From: Wandonia sp964447015
GTDB taxonomy: Bacteria; Bacteroidota; Bacteroidia; Flavobacteriales_D; Crocinitomicaceae
DNA: 64,000 nucleotides
Reading direction: 5' to 3'
Assembly (NCBI GenBank): GCA_964447015.1
Contig: CAYUQU010000001.1
Coordinates: forward strand, 1 to 64,000
Under the pieces are notes generated by a model, which was not told the DNA's origin, ran no database searches, and saw only the letters and a list, made by a program, of their open reading frames with translations. Shown here one piece after another: positions 1-10,000 of the stretch; position 1 is the first letter of the stretch, and every line of letters begins with the position of its first letter. The position numbers and the translations under genes are program-made.

Positions 1-2
1 TC

Positions 3-170
3 CTGGGAAAAGTTGCCAGCCACGAGCGGATTCAGGAAATCTCTGAACGATATGGGGCCGTTGTTCTTTCTGACGCTGCAGAGTCACTGGGTGCAACAAG
101 AAATGGAAAATCTGCAGGTGCTTATGGCATAGCTGCAGCTGTTTCGTTTAATGGAAATAAAATTGTTGAT
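3..170 (+). pseudogene. DegT/DnrJ/EryC1/StrS aminotransferase fragment
   Basis: The frame is open from the window edge. It reads LGKVASHERIQEISERYGAV, then VLSDAAESLGAT and SFNGNKIV, which are the hallmark segments of fold-type I PLP sugar aminotransferases of the DegT family: the Asp of SDAAES contacts the pyridine nitrogen and the Lys of NGNK forms the Schiff base. The homology stops two residues after this Lys, where family members continue with a Thr/Gly-rich segment, and the same frame runs on into a receiver-domain sequence. Base composition changes at this point, from about half GC to clearly AT-rich. The gene is therefore cut in the middle of its active site. Whether this is a real recombination or integration junction or a chimeric contig end cannot be decided from the sequence. 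Confidence 0.7.
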
Positions 171-596
171 GCGATTAAACATATAAAGCCGCATTTCCCT
201 ATAATAATGCTTACTTCACACCAAAAACAAGCAATTAGTTATACTGATGATGTTCACATAATCTACAGTAAAGATGTTTTGAATGGAGAAAATGAAGAAG
301 AGTTAGAAATTTTCAAAACTAAAATGGTATCAAACATAACTAATTATTACAAAAAAATTGCAGATACTAACATTAGAATTGAACAGCTTGTAGACAAAAG
401 AAATAGTGAAGGATTAGAAATTAGTGAAGAAGAAGAACTCACCAAATTATACATTCTATTTGATGAACTTAACCCAGAAGGAAAAGATTTACCTGCTAAT
501 TTAATTCATAGAAACTCGATATCAAAACTTAATGAATTTGTAAACGAAACAAAAGAAATTTTAGAGGAACTTAAAAAACTAAATCAGAAGAAGTGA
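171..596 (+). CDS. Truncated response-regulator receiver (REC) domain protein
   Basis: This part continues the open frame of the aminotransferase fragment. The segment FPIIMLTSH followed 18 residues later by IIYSKDV matches beta4 (conserved Thr) and beta5 (conserved Lys) of CheY-like receivers; the phosphorylated Asp should lie upstream and is missing. A Glu/Lys-rich helical tail of about 90 residues follows (NITNYYKKIADTNIRIEQL, then EEEELTKLYILFDELNPEG), unlike any common DNA-binding output domain. The stop at 594-596 is one base from the ATG of the HNH gene, so the three genes look like one operon. Receiver-like proteins without a DNA-binding domain occur beside nucleases in defence loci; that role is inferred from context. 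The ATG at 207 is internal and probably not a natural start. Confidence 0.6.
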   Translation, partial: AIKHIKPHFPIIMLTSHQKQAISYTDDVHIIYSKDVLNGENEEELEIFKTKMVSNITNYYKKIADTNIRIEQLVDKRNSEGLEISEEEELTKLYILFDELNPEGKDLPANLIHRNSISKLNEFVNETKEILEELKKLNQKK

Positions 597-597
597 T

Positions 598-1176
598 ATG
601 ATTCCATTTAGAAAAGAAACACCTAAAAGAAGAAATATAAAAACAGTAGTTAGTAATTATTCAAACTACAAAGATGAATTAAAAAAAGATTATAAATTTC
701 GTTGTGGATATTGTAATGATATCGATATTTGGCGAAATGTTTGGTTTGAAATCGATCATTTTGTTCCTCAAAAGTACTTAAAAACAATCAAGGACACAGA
801 TTATTCAAACCTTGTATATGCTTGTAGATCGTGTAATAATTCAAAACGAGCCCATTGGCCAACTGGCGACGAATTAATTCACAATCTAAATAATGAAGGC
901 TTCATCGATCCATGTAATGAGGAGTACAATATTCAGTTTGCTAGATATCAAGATGGTAGAATAATTCATCAAACTGAATTAGGTAAATGGATGTATTACA
1001 AATTAAAGCTTCACAAGCCACAACACGAAATTATATGGAGAATAGAAGAATTAGATAATTTAATCGAAGAATGTGAAGCTCTCATAGAGAGTATGGGTAA
1101 TGGTATTTTGAAAGATAAAGTTTTAGTCCTTTATAGAGAGTATAGAAAATATACTAAACAACTAAGTAGTTTATAA
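598..1176 (+). CDS. HNH endonuclease
   Basis: This 192-aa protein has a compact HNH fold: CGYC at about residues 36-39, FEIDHF (D-H of the first catalytic strand) at 50-55, then LVYACRSCNNSK at 72-83 supplying the second Cys pair and the Asn. Such Cys4-HNH modules cut DNA and are common in restriction and phage-exclusion systems. The rest is helical and Glu-rich, with no second recognised domain. It starts one base after the receiver-like gene and its stop is directly followed by the ATG of the methyltransferase, so the three are translated together. The pairing of a nuclease and a modification methylase suggests the restriction subunit of an R-M-like system; specificity is unknown. The family call is firm, the role is inferred. 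Confidence 0.85.
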   Translation: MIPFRKETPKRRNIKTVVSNYSNYKDELKKDYKFRCGYCNDIDIWRNVWFEIDHFVPQKYLKTIKDTDYSNLVYACRSCNNSKRAHWPTGDELIHNLNNEGFIDPCNEEYNIQFARYQDGRIIHQTELGKWMYYKLKLHKPQHEIIWRIEELDNLIEECEALIESMGNGILKDKVLVLYREYRKYTKQLSSL

Positions 1177-3039
1177 ATGAAAAACGCATTCAAATATTTA
1201 AGTCAAAACTGTTCAACAACTCCAAAAGATGTGGACAGACTTATTATTTCTGCTTTTCTAGAAATTAATAAATTAAAACCTCAAAAAAATGAGTTTTTAA
1301 AATCATACTCGATTCAAAAAAGCGATACCGAAGAGCATATTAAATTAACTGAATTTGTATCTGTAATTAATGAGGAGATAACTCAGTTTGGATTTGAGGA
1401 GCTTATTGAACTTTTCGAATTTGTTATTTCGCCAGCTGATAGAATAATCAATGGTGCGATATATACTCCCAATAATATCAGAGAGTATATTATCAGAGAA
1501 ACATTAGGGAAACAAAAGGACAAAAGTGAGTCATTGAAAGTGGCTGACGTCGCATGTGGTTGTGGGGGATTTTTATTTAATGCTTCTATTGAACTGAAGA
1601 AAAAAACAAAAAAATCTTATGCCGAAATATTTAAAACCAACATCTTTGGCCTAGACATTCAAGAATATTCAGTTAATAGAACAAAGCTTCTGCTTTCATT
1701 ATTGGCTTTAAAATCTGGGGAAGACGAGAAGTTTAATGAGTTCAATCTATTTCAGGGGGATTCACTCGATTTCAAATGGTCAACTAAAATTTCGAATTTC
1801 ACTGGTTTTGATATCGTTTTGGGAAATCCACCTTACGTCTGTGCTAGAAACTTAGATAAAGAAACCAAGGACAAATTAAAAAATTGGGAGGTTTGTGAAT
1901 CAGGTAATTCAGACCTCTATATTCCTTTTTTCCAAATTGCTATTGAAAATTTAGCCGAGAATGGAATTTTAGGCTTTATCACTATGAATTCTTTCTTTAA
2001 GAGCCTCAATGGTCGAGCATTAAGAAAGTATTTTCAAAGAAAGTCATTGGGCTTTAGAATAATTGATTTTGGTTCTGAACAAATTTTCAAATCCAAAAAC
2101 ACTTATACCTGTATTTGCTTAATCGAAAATAAAGCCCAGGATTATATTTCATTTACTTCTGCTAAAAGTAAAGACCTTGAAATCTCAAAAACTTTTAAAA
2201 GAATCTATTACAATGCGCTTGACTCAAAAAAAGGATGGAATCTAAAGGATAACGAAACAATTTCAAAAATTGAGTCCACTGGGATTCCATTTGGTGATTT
2301 ATACCAAACAAGACACGGTATCGCAACCCTTAAAAACGATATTTATATTTTCAAACCTGTGGATGAAGATGAGGAATTCTATTACTTACAAAATGGGAGC
2401 TTATACCAAATTGAAAAAGGAATTTGTAGAGATATCGTTAATTCTAATAAATTAAGTCGTCAGGTCAACATAAAGGCGCTGAAGGAAAAAGTTATTTTTC
2501 CATACGACAGTCAAAATAAACCCAAGTTACTTGATGAGTTATTCATTAAAGAACAGTATCCAAACGCATATAAATATCTACAAAAGAAAAGAAGTGTCCT
2601 TGAATCAAGAGATAAAGGGAACGGTACTTATGATAAATGGTTTGCCTTTGGAAGAACCCAATCGTTAGAAAAGATTAAAAACAAAATGTTCTTTCCTAAA
2701 TATTCTGATCGAACACCTAACTTCATCATCAACTCAGATGATAACCTTCTTTTTTATAATGGGTTGGCAATTGTTGGGAGCTCCAATATTGAGATGACAA
2801 TCATCAAGAAAATCATGGAATCTAGTGTGTTTTGGTACTACATAAAAACTACTAGTAAACCCTATTCCTCCAATTATTTCTCGCTCAATGGAAATTACAT
2901 CAAAAATTTTGGCATTTGTGATTTGAATGAAGAAGAAAAAGTTTTTATTCTGAAGGAAAAAAACCGGGAAGAGTTAGATCGATTTTTTGAAATGAAGTAC
3001 GGTGTTCACTTGAAATCAGAAATTATGGTGAAGCACTGA
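1177..3039 (+). CDS. N6-adenine DNA methyltransferase (Eco57I/TaqI-like)
   Basis: This 620-aa protein is an amino-methyltransferase. YTPNNIREYI (about residue 95) is the segment preceding the catalytic domain in HsdM/Eco57I-like enzymes, VADVACGCGGF (about 122-132) is motif I that binds S-adenosylmethionine, and FDIVLGNPPYV (about 210-221) contains the NPPY motif IV that flips and methylates adenine. The C-terminal half (about 400-600) resembles TaqI-type target recognition domains in layout. There is no fused nuclease domain, unlike type IIG enzymes, which fits with the separate HNH gene upstream supplying cleavage. The ATG directly follows the HNH stop codon. The enzyme presumably methylates host sites to protect them; the recognition sequence cannot be read from the protein. 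Confidence 0.88.
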   Translation: MKNAFKYLSQNCSTTPKDVDRLIISAFLEINKLKPQKNEFLKSYSIQKSDTEEHIKLTEFVSVINEEITQFGFEELIELFEFVISPADRIINGAIYTPNNIREYIIRETLGKQKDKSESLKVADVACGCGGFLFNASIELKKKTKKSYAEIFKTNIFGLDIQEYSVNRTKLLLSLLALKSGEDEKFNEFNLFQGDSLDFKWSTKISNFTGFDIVLGNPPYVCARNLDKETKDKLKNWEVCESGNSDLYIPFFQIAIENLAENGILGFITMNSFFKSLNGRALRKYFQRKSLGFRIIDFGSEQIFKSKNTYTCICLIENKAQDYISFTSAKSKDLEISKTFKRIYYNALDSKKGWNLKDNETISKIESTGIPFGDLYQTRHGIATLKNDIYIFKPVDEDEEFYYLQNGSLYQIEKGICRDIVNSNKLSRQVNIKALKEKVIFPYDSQNKPKLLDELFIKEQYPNAYKYLQKKRSVLESRDKGNGTYDKWFAFGRTQSLEKIKNKMFFPKYSDRTPNFIINSDDNLLFYNGLAIVGSSNIEMTIIKKIMESSVFWYYIKTTSKPYSSNYFSLNGNYIKNFGICDLNEEEKVFILKEKNREELDRFFEMKYGVHLKSEIMVKH

Positions 3040-3317
3040 ATGTTCGCTGAGCTGTCGAGCTCTGGAAAAACTACACTAGTTTGGAAAAGGGACGGCTACA
3101 AAGCCTATTCGTACTTGTTGTATTTAAGAATTAAGGTGTTAAAAGGTATAACACTACCCTGAATCAAGGTGTTACATTGATATTCAATCGGTTAGTTTAT
3201 GGTTTGTGCGCTAACAGTGTTGACACACACCCATTATCCTACCTCGAGGAAGTCTACCAACTCTGTTGTCTGCACGTTTGATACACTAACTACTTCTTTA
3301 ACTCCACCAATAAAAAA
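3040..3317. other. Intergenic region between the R-M-like operon and the toxin locus
   Basis: About 280 bases lie between convergent genes. They hold two direct copies of AAGGTGTTA (near 3133 and 3166), the first of which can pair with TAACACTACC as a short hairpin. A 40-codon open frame starts right after the methyltransferase stop (3040-3162), but it matches nothing recognisable and is probably chance. No terminator with a T-tract is obvious. Confidence 0.4.
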
Positions 3318-3713
3318 TCATTTTTTTGGAAACATTTGATTTGCTCGCATTTTGCTTAACTTTTCAAGTTCTTTTTTGGTAGTTAAGTACAAATTAATAT
3401 TGAACAAATTGTTGATAATCGAAATGTTTTGTTGCAAGAAAACACAACTCTCTTCTATCGTTAATACCCTCATTAGATTATTATCATTATCTATGAAAGC
3501 TTTAATTAATGTTAAATCATACCAATTATTTTCATCAGCACTACTTCTAATATCAATTGATTCAATTGACTTATCTGATATTAAACGTATGTCAATAGTA
3601 CCATTTGAATAAATTTGAAAATAATCCCCAAAGTATTCAGACACTTGTGTTTCAGTTGCTTTAAATCCTCTAAGAAGGAAATAATCATTCAAAAAATTTC
3701 TTTTATTCATCAT
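3318..3713 (-). CDS. Putative cytoplasmic immunity protein for orphan Rhs tip
   Basis: This protein of about 131 aa has no recognised family. I prefer the start MMNKRNFL at 3713, two bases after the Rhs stop codon, over the upstream ATG at 3731, which would overlap the Rhs gene. It has no signal peptide or lipobox and no membrane segment, so it should stay in the cytoplasm. It is a small gene placed directly behind a polymorphic toxin tip in the same orientation, the standard position of an immunity gene in Rhs systems. The role is inferred from position only. A cytoplasmic immunity protein would mean that the toxin tip acts inside the cell, for example on nucleic acid. Confidence 0.6.
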   Translation of the reverse strand: MMNKRNFLNDYFLLRGFKATETQVSEYFGDYFQIYSNGTIDIRLISDKSIESIDIRSSADENNWYDLTLIKAFIDNDNNLMRVLTIEESCVFLQQNISIINNLFNINLYLTTKKELEKLSKMRANQMFPKK

Positions 3714-3715
3714 CT

Positions 3716-6343
3716 TTATTTTATTAACCATAGACCATCAGCACTTACTTTATAACCTTTTTCATGTATAAGATAATTTAATTCTTTTTGATAAAAACTT
3801 CCAGGTTTTACCTGATTCAACGGAGTAGCAAGACCAAATTTATCTCCTCTCGAAATTGCTCTATCAAGAAATTTTTTATTAGCCTCCCACTGTTGGGCTG
3901 GACTCATTTTTTTCCAAATAGCAGTAGGAATATTAAAGAATTTTGCTCCTACTTCAGTGCCTACTTTTGAGTATGTAGGATGATGCCCTAAAACAACTAC
4001 TCCTACTTTGGCAGCCATTTTCTTAAAAGTTACTATCGTAGATGCTTTTGTAGTTGTAATTGCAATACCCTTGGTAGTAGTAGATGTTATAACACCTTTA
4101 GTAGTAGTAGATGCCATTCCGCCTCTAGCAGTAGATGTAGTAGCAGCTCCAAATTCTACAAATGGTAAAACTATGACACTTGTGGCTTTTACTGTTGTTT
4201 CTGTTGTAGATTGAGGGTTTCCAAATCTATCAGTACCATGAAAATATCCAGTAAGAGCATCCCAACCAAGTGCAATAGGATTATACTGATTTAGTTGATC
4301 CATACCATACTGTGATTTATCCCACAAACTACCACTACCATCTCCTCCATAATTTCTTTCGTAAACTTGTATTTGAATATGACCTAAAATTGGAAGTGAT
4401 GGAGCACTTAAGTCTGGGGAAAGAACATTGCTTACTACACTATCATTAGTTTGTATTTCTGTGCCAGATTGAATTGGTGTAGGTGAACTGTTTCCCTCAC
4501 TCTCTACCGAATTATTATTCTGCATCCCATCAATATCAAAATCATTGATAGGATTGTTATCGGCATAATTATAGGGACTTAACTGTGCATATTGAGCAGA
4601 AAGTGGATCTACACTAATAAACCTACATGTCCAAGCCGCATAATACCTCGCCCCATAATAATAAAGCCCACTCTCCAAATCCTTTTCTTTCCCCACATAA
4701 CGATACCGCTTTTTAGAAAACGTCCTGAGTGAACTATCCCCAAACGGATAATACTCCTCTTTATCAATGACAGTTCCCGAGGTATTTAAACGCATGGAGC
4801 TGCTCCCAATTTGGTCTTCAAGATTATACGTTATTGCATCTGAGATATCATCCGGAAACTGATCCCCAATACGCACCATGGCAATACGAGACATATCATC
4901 CATTACATGCACATAATTCTTTTCGTAAGTAGTCCCATTTTCTAAAATATGGTACTCAAAAACTCCGTCAATGTAGATAGTACGTTCATAAACAGGTGAA
5001 CCTGCCGTTCCTGTTCGTACCATTTTACTTACGCGATCTATGCCCGAGTAATCGTATTGTGCAAAAATCGTTGGGTCAGAACTTCCGGCTTGATTGTAAT
5101 ATGTGATTAGCTGATTGGCGGCATTCCACACATAGTTACGTGTGGTGCCTGCGGTGATTTGGTTTCCGCAAGCATCATAAGTAAAGTTTTCTATAAGTGT
5201 GGGTGTGGCAGTTTCAATTTTTTGCAAGGTATTTACTCCTGTATTGTACACAAAATTACGGGTAAAGCCGTTTGTACCCAACTGTTTTAATTGTTGGATG
5301 TTACCTAATCGGTCATAACTGTATTGCCTTGTGTATACCCTCACATTATCTGCATTCGGGCTTCCCGGTATAGGAGCATCACTGTAAAGATACTCATTTT
5401 GGTCTTGAGTATCACTTTCTCTTCCGTCGGCTGAGATGACACGGTAGAGTGGGTCATAACTAAATACTCTGTCTAATGCATCACTCCCCAGCAATGTACC
5501 GCTTATTCCACAGTCTGTGGTGCGGAGCAGGATTTTCATGATGTTTCCAACTAGGTCAAAGTTAAACCCGTCATCCTGCCGTTTAGTCCCTGCCGCAGGT
5601 GTATATGTATGTGTATTTCCAACTTGTGAATACGTAAACTTCTCACTCTTTTGGCGAAGCAATCTAAAAGTAGAATTGCTATACACATACCTTGTCATCA
5701 CATCATTCCCAAAAGTAATTAGGAGACGCTGCCCCTTGGCATTATAGACTATGTTGTTCACGTATTCTGAACCGTCATAATGCACTTTTTCTAAACCTCC
5801 CGCACGGTTGTAGGTCGGTATAATTTCTTTTCTATCGGTATTGACATTTTCGGGCAGGGTAATTTTTGTAGGTCGGTTCAGTGCATCAAATTCACTGCTT
5901 GTTTCAAATACTTGTGCGCCTAAAATACTTGGAAGACCTGTCCAATCTACAAGATAGGTTTGGTAATTGTCCAGTGCACTTTTAAGTTCTGCACTGCTGA
6001 TTACTTTTTGTTTTTTAGAAAGCAGATTACCTTTAAAATCAAATTCTACCGTTTCTATTTTACCGCTTTCATCATACTGTTGCCAAAGTTGTCCAAGCAA
6101 ATTACTGTCTTTGGGGTCTGTGGCTTCTTCTCCGTAAATGGCATGAGCGGTTAATCGCAATGAATCAGTGTCATTATTTTGCGACCATCCGTTTACTGGC
6201 CTGCTAAATGTGTCGTAAGTACTTAATGAACGGGCATCTTTTGCATCGGAGCTTTCTATGGGTTTTGCTGTGATTGAGGGTATATCAAAAGAAACATATC
6301 TTCCTGTTTTAGTGTGATGATATAGTTCTTTTTGATTGGTCAC
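3716..6343 (-). CDS. Orphan Rhs/YD-repeat protein with C-terminal toxin tip
   Basis: This 875-aa protein starts in the middle of an Rhs shell: it aligns with the later third of the large upstream Rhs gene (for example DFKGNLL, YNRAGGLE, YNAKGQRLLI and MTRYVY are shared) but lacks the SpvB/TcdB front. The Rhs-associated core follows (KRYRYVGKEKDLESGLYYYG, then CRFISVDPL and YNYADNNPIN). Beyond the core comes a linker with a Thr-rich low-complexity run (about 750-790) and a C-terminal domain of about 90 aa, with HHPTYSKVG, FNIPTAIWKKMSPAQQW, ANKKFLDRAISRGDKF and GYKVSADGLWLIK. I have an impression of similar tails on other Rhs proteins but know no activity for it. Orphan tips like this act as a reservoir for tip exchange; no export signal is visible on this copy. 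Confidence 0.82.
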   Translation of the reverse strand: MTNQKELYHHTKTGRYVSFDIPSITAKPIESSDAKDARSLSTYDTFSRPVNGWSQNNDTDSLRLTAHAIYGEEATDPKDSNLLGQLWQQYDESGKIETVEFDFKGNLLSKKQKVISSAELKSALDNYQTYLVDWTGLPSILGAQVFETSSEFDALNRPTKITLPENVNTDRKEIIPTYNRAGGLEKVHYDGSEYVNNIVYNAKGQRLLITFGNDVMTRYVYSNSTFRLLRQKSEKFTYSQVGNTHTYTPAAGTKRQDDGFNFDLVGNIMKILLRTTDCGISGTLLGSDALDRVFSYDPLYRVISADGRESDTQDQNEYLYSDAPIPGSPNADNVRVYTRQYSYDRLGNIQQLKQLGTNGFTRNFVYNTGVNTLQKIETATPTLIENFTYDACGNQITAGTTRNYVWNAANQLITYYNQAGSSDPTIFAQYDYSGIDRVSKMVRTGTAGSPVYERTIYIDGVFEYHILENGTTYEKNYVHVMDDMSRIAMVRIGDQFPDDISDAITYNLEDQIGSSSMRLNTSGTVIDKEEYYPFGDSSLRTFSKKRYRYVGKEKDLESGLYYYGARYYAAWTCRFISVDPLSAQYAQLSPYNYADNNPINDFDIDGMQNNNSVESEGNSSPTPIQSGTEIQTNDSVVSNVLSPDLSAPSLPILGHIQIQVYERNYGGDGSGSLWDKSQYGMDQLNQYNPIALGWDALTGYFHGTDRFGNPQSTTETTVKATSVIVLPFVEFGAATTSTARGGMASTTTKGVITSTTTKGIAITTTKASTIVTFKKMAAKVGVVVLGHHPTYSKVGTEVGAKFFNIPTAIWKKMSPAQQWEANKKFLDRAISRGDKFGLATPLNQVKPGSFYQKELNYLIHEKGYKVSADGLWLIK

Positions 6344-6421
6344 TTGATTTTTTAGTTTTGAAATAAAATGGATTTTTCATAACAGATAATCTGTAACACT
6401 ACCTAATCTGTAACATTACCA

Positions 6422-7003
6422 CTAATACTGCATGTTTATATTAGGGTGATATGTTGCTATTATTTTATTGTCAGCGTCTTCTAAATCTTCATTCTCATTA
6501 GGTAATTTTCCTTTTATTAATAAGAACTCAGTCGATGCCTCACAATTATTTATTTCCCAATAAATTTCAAGCACAGAATGAATATAACCAAAGCAATTTC
6601 TTTTATAATCCTTATAACCGCCGAATATCAAAAATTCAGATTGAGAAGGTAAAAACAGACCCTTAACGTAAAAAATCTTCCATCCCACATCTGATAAATC
6701 ATCCATTCCTTTTTCTAAAAAAAGAAAAGAAGTATCTTCTGTGAATGGAACATTGTCCATTTGTTTTTTCAATATAAGAATAGAATCAATGTAATTAAAG
6801 ACTTCTTCACTAAAAGTCGTATCAATAAAACTTAGATTGTAATTATTCATTTTAGAATTATCAATAACACCTACTTCAGAGAGACTCAAGTCATTTTCGT
6901 TTGGATTAACTACTCCCTGATTATCTTCTGAACTATCTTTTTCATCTCCACAAGACAATAAAAACAATAAAATCGACATTGATATAAATATTTTCTTAAT
7001 CAT
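6422..7003 (-). CDS. Lipoprotein, putative immunity protein of the L,D-transpeptidase-like tip
   Basis: This 193-aa protein begins with a lipoprotein signal peptide (MIKKIFISMSILLFLLSCGD; lipobox LLSC) and an acidic, Asn/Ser-rich linker, then a globular domain that I do not recognise. Its start lies five bases after the stop of the large Rhs gene, in the same orientation, exactly where an immunity gene is expected. Lipid anchoring puts it in the periplasm or on the outer membrane. This agrees with the preceding tip, which looks like a peptidoglycan-acting cysteine enzyme. The combination makes immunity against a periplasmic effector the best guess; there is no sequence-family evidence for it. 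Confidence 0.62.
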   Translation of the reverse strand: MIKKIFISMSILLFLLSCGDEKDSSEDNQGVVNPNENDLSLSEVGVIDNSKMNNYNLSFIDTTFSEEVFNYIDSILILKKQMDNVPFTEDTSFLFLEKGMDDLSDVGWKIFYVKGLFLPSQSEFLIFGGYKDYKRNCFGYIHSVLEIYWEINNCEASTEFLLIKGKLPNENEDLEDADNKIIATYHPNINMQY

Positions 7004-7008
7004 TTTTT

Positions 7009-10000
7009 TTATTTTTTTATATTACTGTTATACCATTTACGATATATTTCCATATACCCCCTCCAGGTTGTCCATTCCTTAATTTTATTTGCATCAGGAT
7101 TTACAGGAACTTTCACTTGTGGTGTTGTATAGTCGGGTCTTTTTAATAATACACCTATATTTCCAACATCAGCCTTAAAGTTTGACATAAAATCATTCCA
7201 TTTATTGATGTCGACTAATTGACATCCTTCAGAGCAACCAGAATATCTATCCCTAAATTTTCTCGATTCTGTATAATTTCCATCACTGATTTTAAAATCC
7301 TTTTTACTCCAAAAAGTCCCCGTGAAATTATTTTTACCAGCTTTATGAATATTAACACCTACTGCATAAGATTTATCTGTTGCGGGATTAGTCCCAACAG
7401 TGGGAATTTTATTGGAACCAGAAGTAGTACGGATTTGTAAAGCTGGATACTTATTTTGATGCTTCCATCTAACAGCATGATAAAAGCCAGGTTGAATAGT
7501 TCCAAAACGCATTGAATCAGAGGGCATTGTAGTTGCTTTAAAGGTAGTTGTAGTGGGCGTTTTTGTGACTACACCATTTTTATCAGTCTTTATATCATAG
7601 GAATATAGTGTAATAGTCGCAGATCCGATATTATATGATTTAAACCTCTGTTCATTTTCATCCCAGTTTCCTTCAGACCAAGTACCTTTATCTTCAATTA
7701 ATAGAGCTCTTTCATAGTACCCATCTTTTAAGTTTCCATTATTATCATATGCATTATCTGGATCCCATTCAAAACCAGTTACATTTCCGCTTTCATCATT
7801 AATCGATTTGTATTCCAATCCTTCTAACTCCACACCCGTAATCACCCTATTCTCCGCATAAGCATAACTACTATTGTGCGGATACTCAGGTGCCAACGGA
7901 TCTACACTAATAAACCTACACGTCCAAGCCGAATGATACCTAAACCTACAATAATACAACCCACTCTCTTCATCCCGCTCCTTACCAGAAAACTTGTAGC
8001 GCTTTTTCCCATAAGAACCAAATGAAGTTTCCCCAAACGGATAGTACTCCTCTTTGTTTATCAACGCTCCATTCGTTTCAAGCAGATAACACGAGTTACC
8101 CAAATGATCTTCTAAGTTGTATTTGATGGCAGGAGTAGTGTCACCAAAATCATCCCCTAATCGCACCATTGCAATACGGCTTTTATCGTCCATTATGTGC
8201 AGTAAATTCTGTTCATCAGTGCCATCGGTCTTGTATTCAAATACATCGTCAATATATACCGTGCTGGTATAATCTCCTCCTTGCATTCTGACGAGTTTCT
8301 TAAGCCTCGTCCCTCCTGCATCATACAAATATTGAGCATATTGAGTAGGTTCACTTGTGCCAGCTTGTACATAAAAAGCTCTTAATCGGTTTCCAAAATC
8401 CCATTCAAAATGACGGCTTGTAGTTTCCTGTGTTTGGTTTCCGCAATTGTCGTAAGCAAAAGCATAGTTGGTCATTCCAATATCGATACTTTGTAATTGG
8501 TTATTGTTGTTTATGTAATTGAAATTACGCGTAAAATCATTGGTTCCGATATGTTGCAGTTTTTGAATATTCCCTAATCGGTCATAGCTATAATACTGAG
8601 TATAAAGTGTAGTGGTCGTATTATCCGTACTTCTGTATCTATCATCCCAAATTGGAGTAATTGTAGGTGAGTTTTCTCTTCCGTTGGCATTTAGTATTCG
8701 ATATAAAGGATCATAATTAAATGTCCTTTCCAATGAATCTGTACCACCAATCCCACATTCTGACACATTGGCTTCGTGTGTGCCGACAATATTTCCCGAA
8801 AGGTCATAGGTATATTTAGTGTCTTGTTTTATGCCACCATCGGGAGCAAATGTCCAGTCGCTTTGAATATATTTTTCACTTTTGATGCGCAAGAGTCTGA
8901 AGAGTTTACTATCATAAACGTACCGTGTCATGATGTTATTGCCGTGGGCAATCAATAATCGCTGTCCTTTTGCATTATACGCAATGTGAGTTACATAGTC
9001 AGTACCATCCATTTTTACACTTTCCAATGCTCCAGCTCGATTATAGGTGGGAACGAGTTCCTTTCGTTCAGTGTCCAAATCTTCAGGATAGGCCATTTTG
9101 GTCACACGGTTTAGCGCATCATATTCCATTGAAGTCAGGTAATTTCCTTCCAAGGTTGGCGGATTTGCCCAATCTACTCTGAAACATGCTACTTCCCAAT
9201 TTGTGGGTGGCCCGATAAATACAGCCAGTAAATCCGCATCTGAAATCACTTCGCGGTCTTTTTCCAACAAATTTCCTTTGAAATCATATCCGTTAATTGT
9301 AACCAAACCTGCTTCATCAAAGTGTTTGTATAACTGTCCGAGGTAATTGTTTGTTTTAGGGTTTACAGGACCATCATTCACATCATCGCCATAAATGAGT
9401 ACTTGACGGAGTGTAATATCCTCTCCTGTTTTGTCTTTTGCCCAAATATGAGTTTGTCTGGTTAATGTATCGAAAGCGCCGAGTGTTACCGCACCTTTTT
9501 CATCTTCTGTTTCAATAGGTTTTCCTGTAACATCAAACGCTATATTACCAGCCCCTTGGTCAATATGCCTTGTCCAAAGCGGTGGAGGAGGAGAATCCTC
9601 CTGCGCGGGCCTTAAATCATACACATGCTCAAATACTTTTCTGTTATACGGGTCGCGTACTTCCAATAAATTGCCTCGGATATCGTAACGGTATTTCATT
9701 ACCACATTTTCGTAATCTTCTCCGTTATAATGCGCTTTGTGCTCGGTGGTTTGAATCGTTCTGCCGAGTGCATCCACCAAACTACTTTTGGGGGTATACC
9801 AGTGACTTTCGGGGACATTACTGTTTGTAGGATTGGTAAGCGGTGCCAAATCGTTGGCATCATATGCATAATTCTCCCACGGAGTAGGGGTAAAACTATT
9901 GGGGGTATTGAGGGCATTTGGAATCCCGTAAATTACTCGTTGCTCACTGTTATCAGGGTTTACCGTTTTTACCACTCTCCCTAAAGGGTCATAGTACATT

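Noticed and set aside
3040..3162. 40-codon gene directly after the methyltransferase
   Set aside because: It has no recognisable similarity, no ribosome binding site apart from the preceding coding sequence, and is short enough to arise by chance.
9570..9917. Open frames on both strands inside the Rhs gene
   Set aside because: They lie within the YD-repeat coding region in other frames and show no family features; they are shadows of the real gene.
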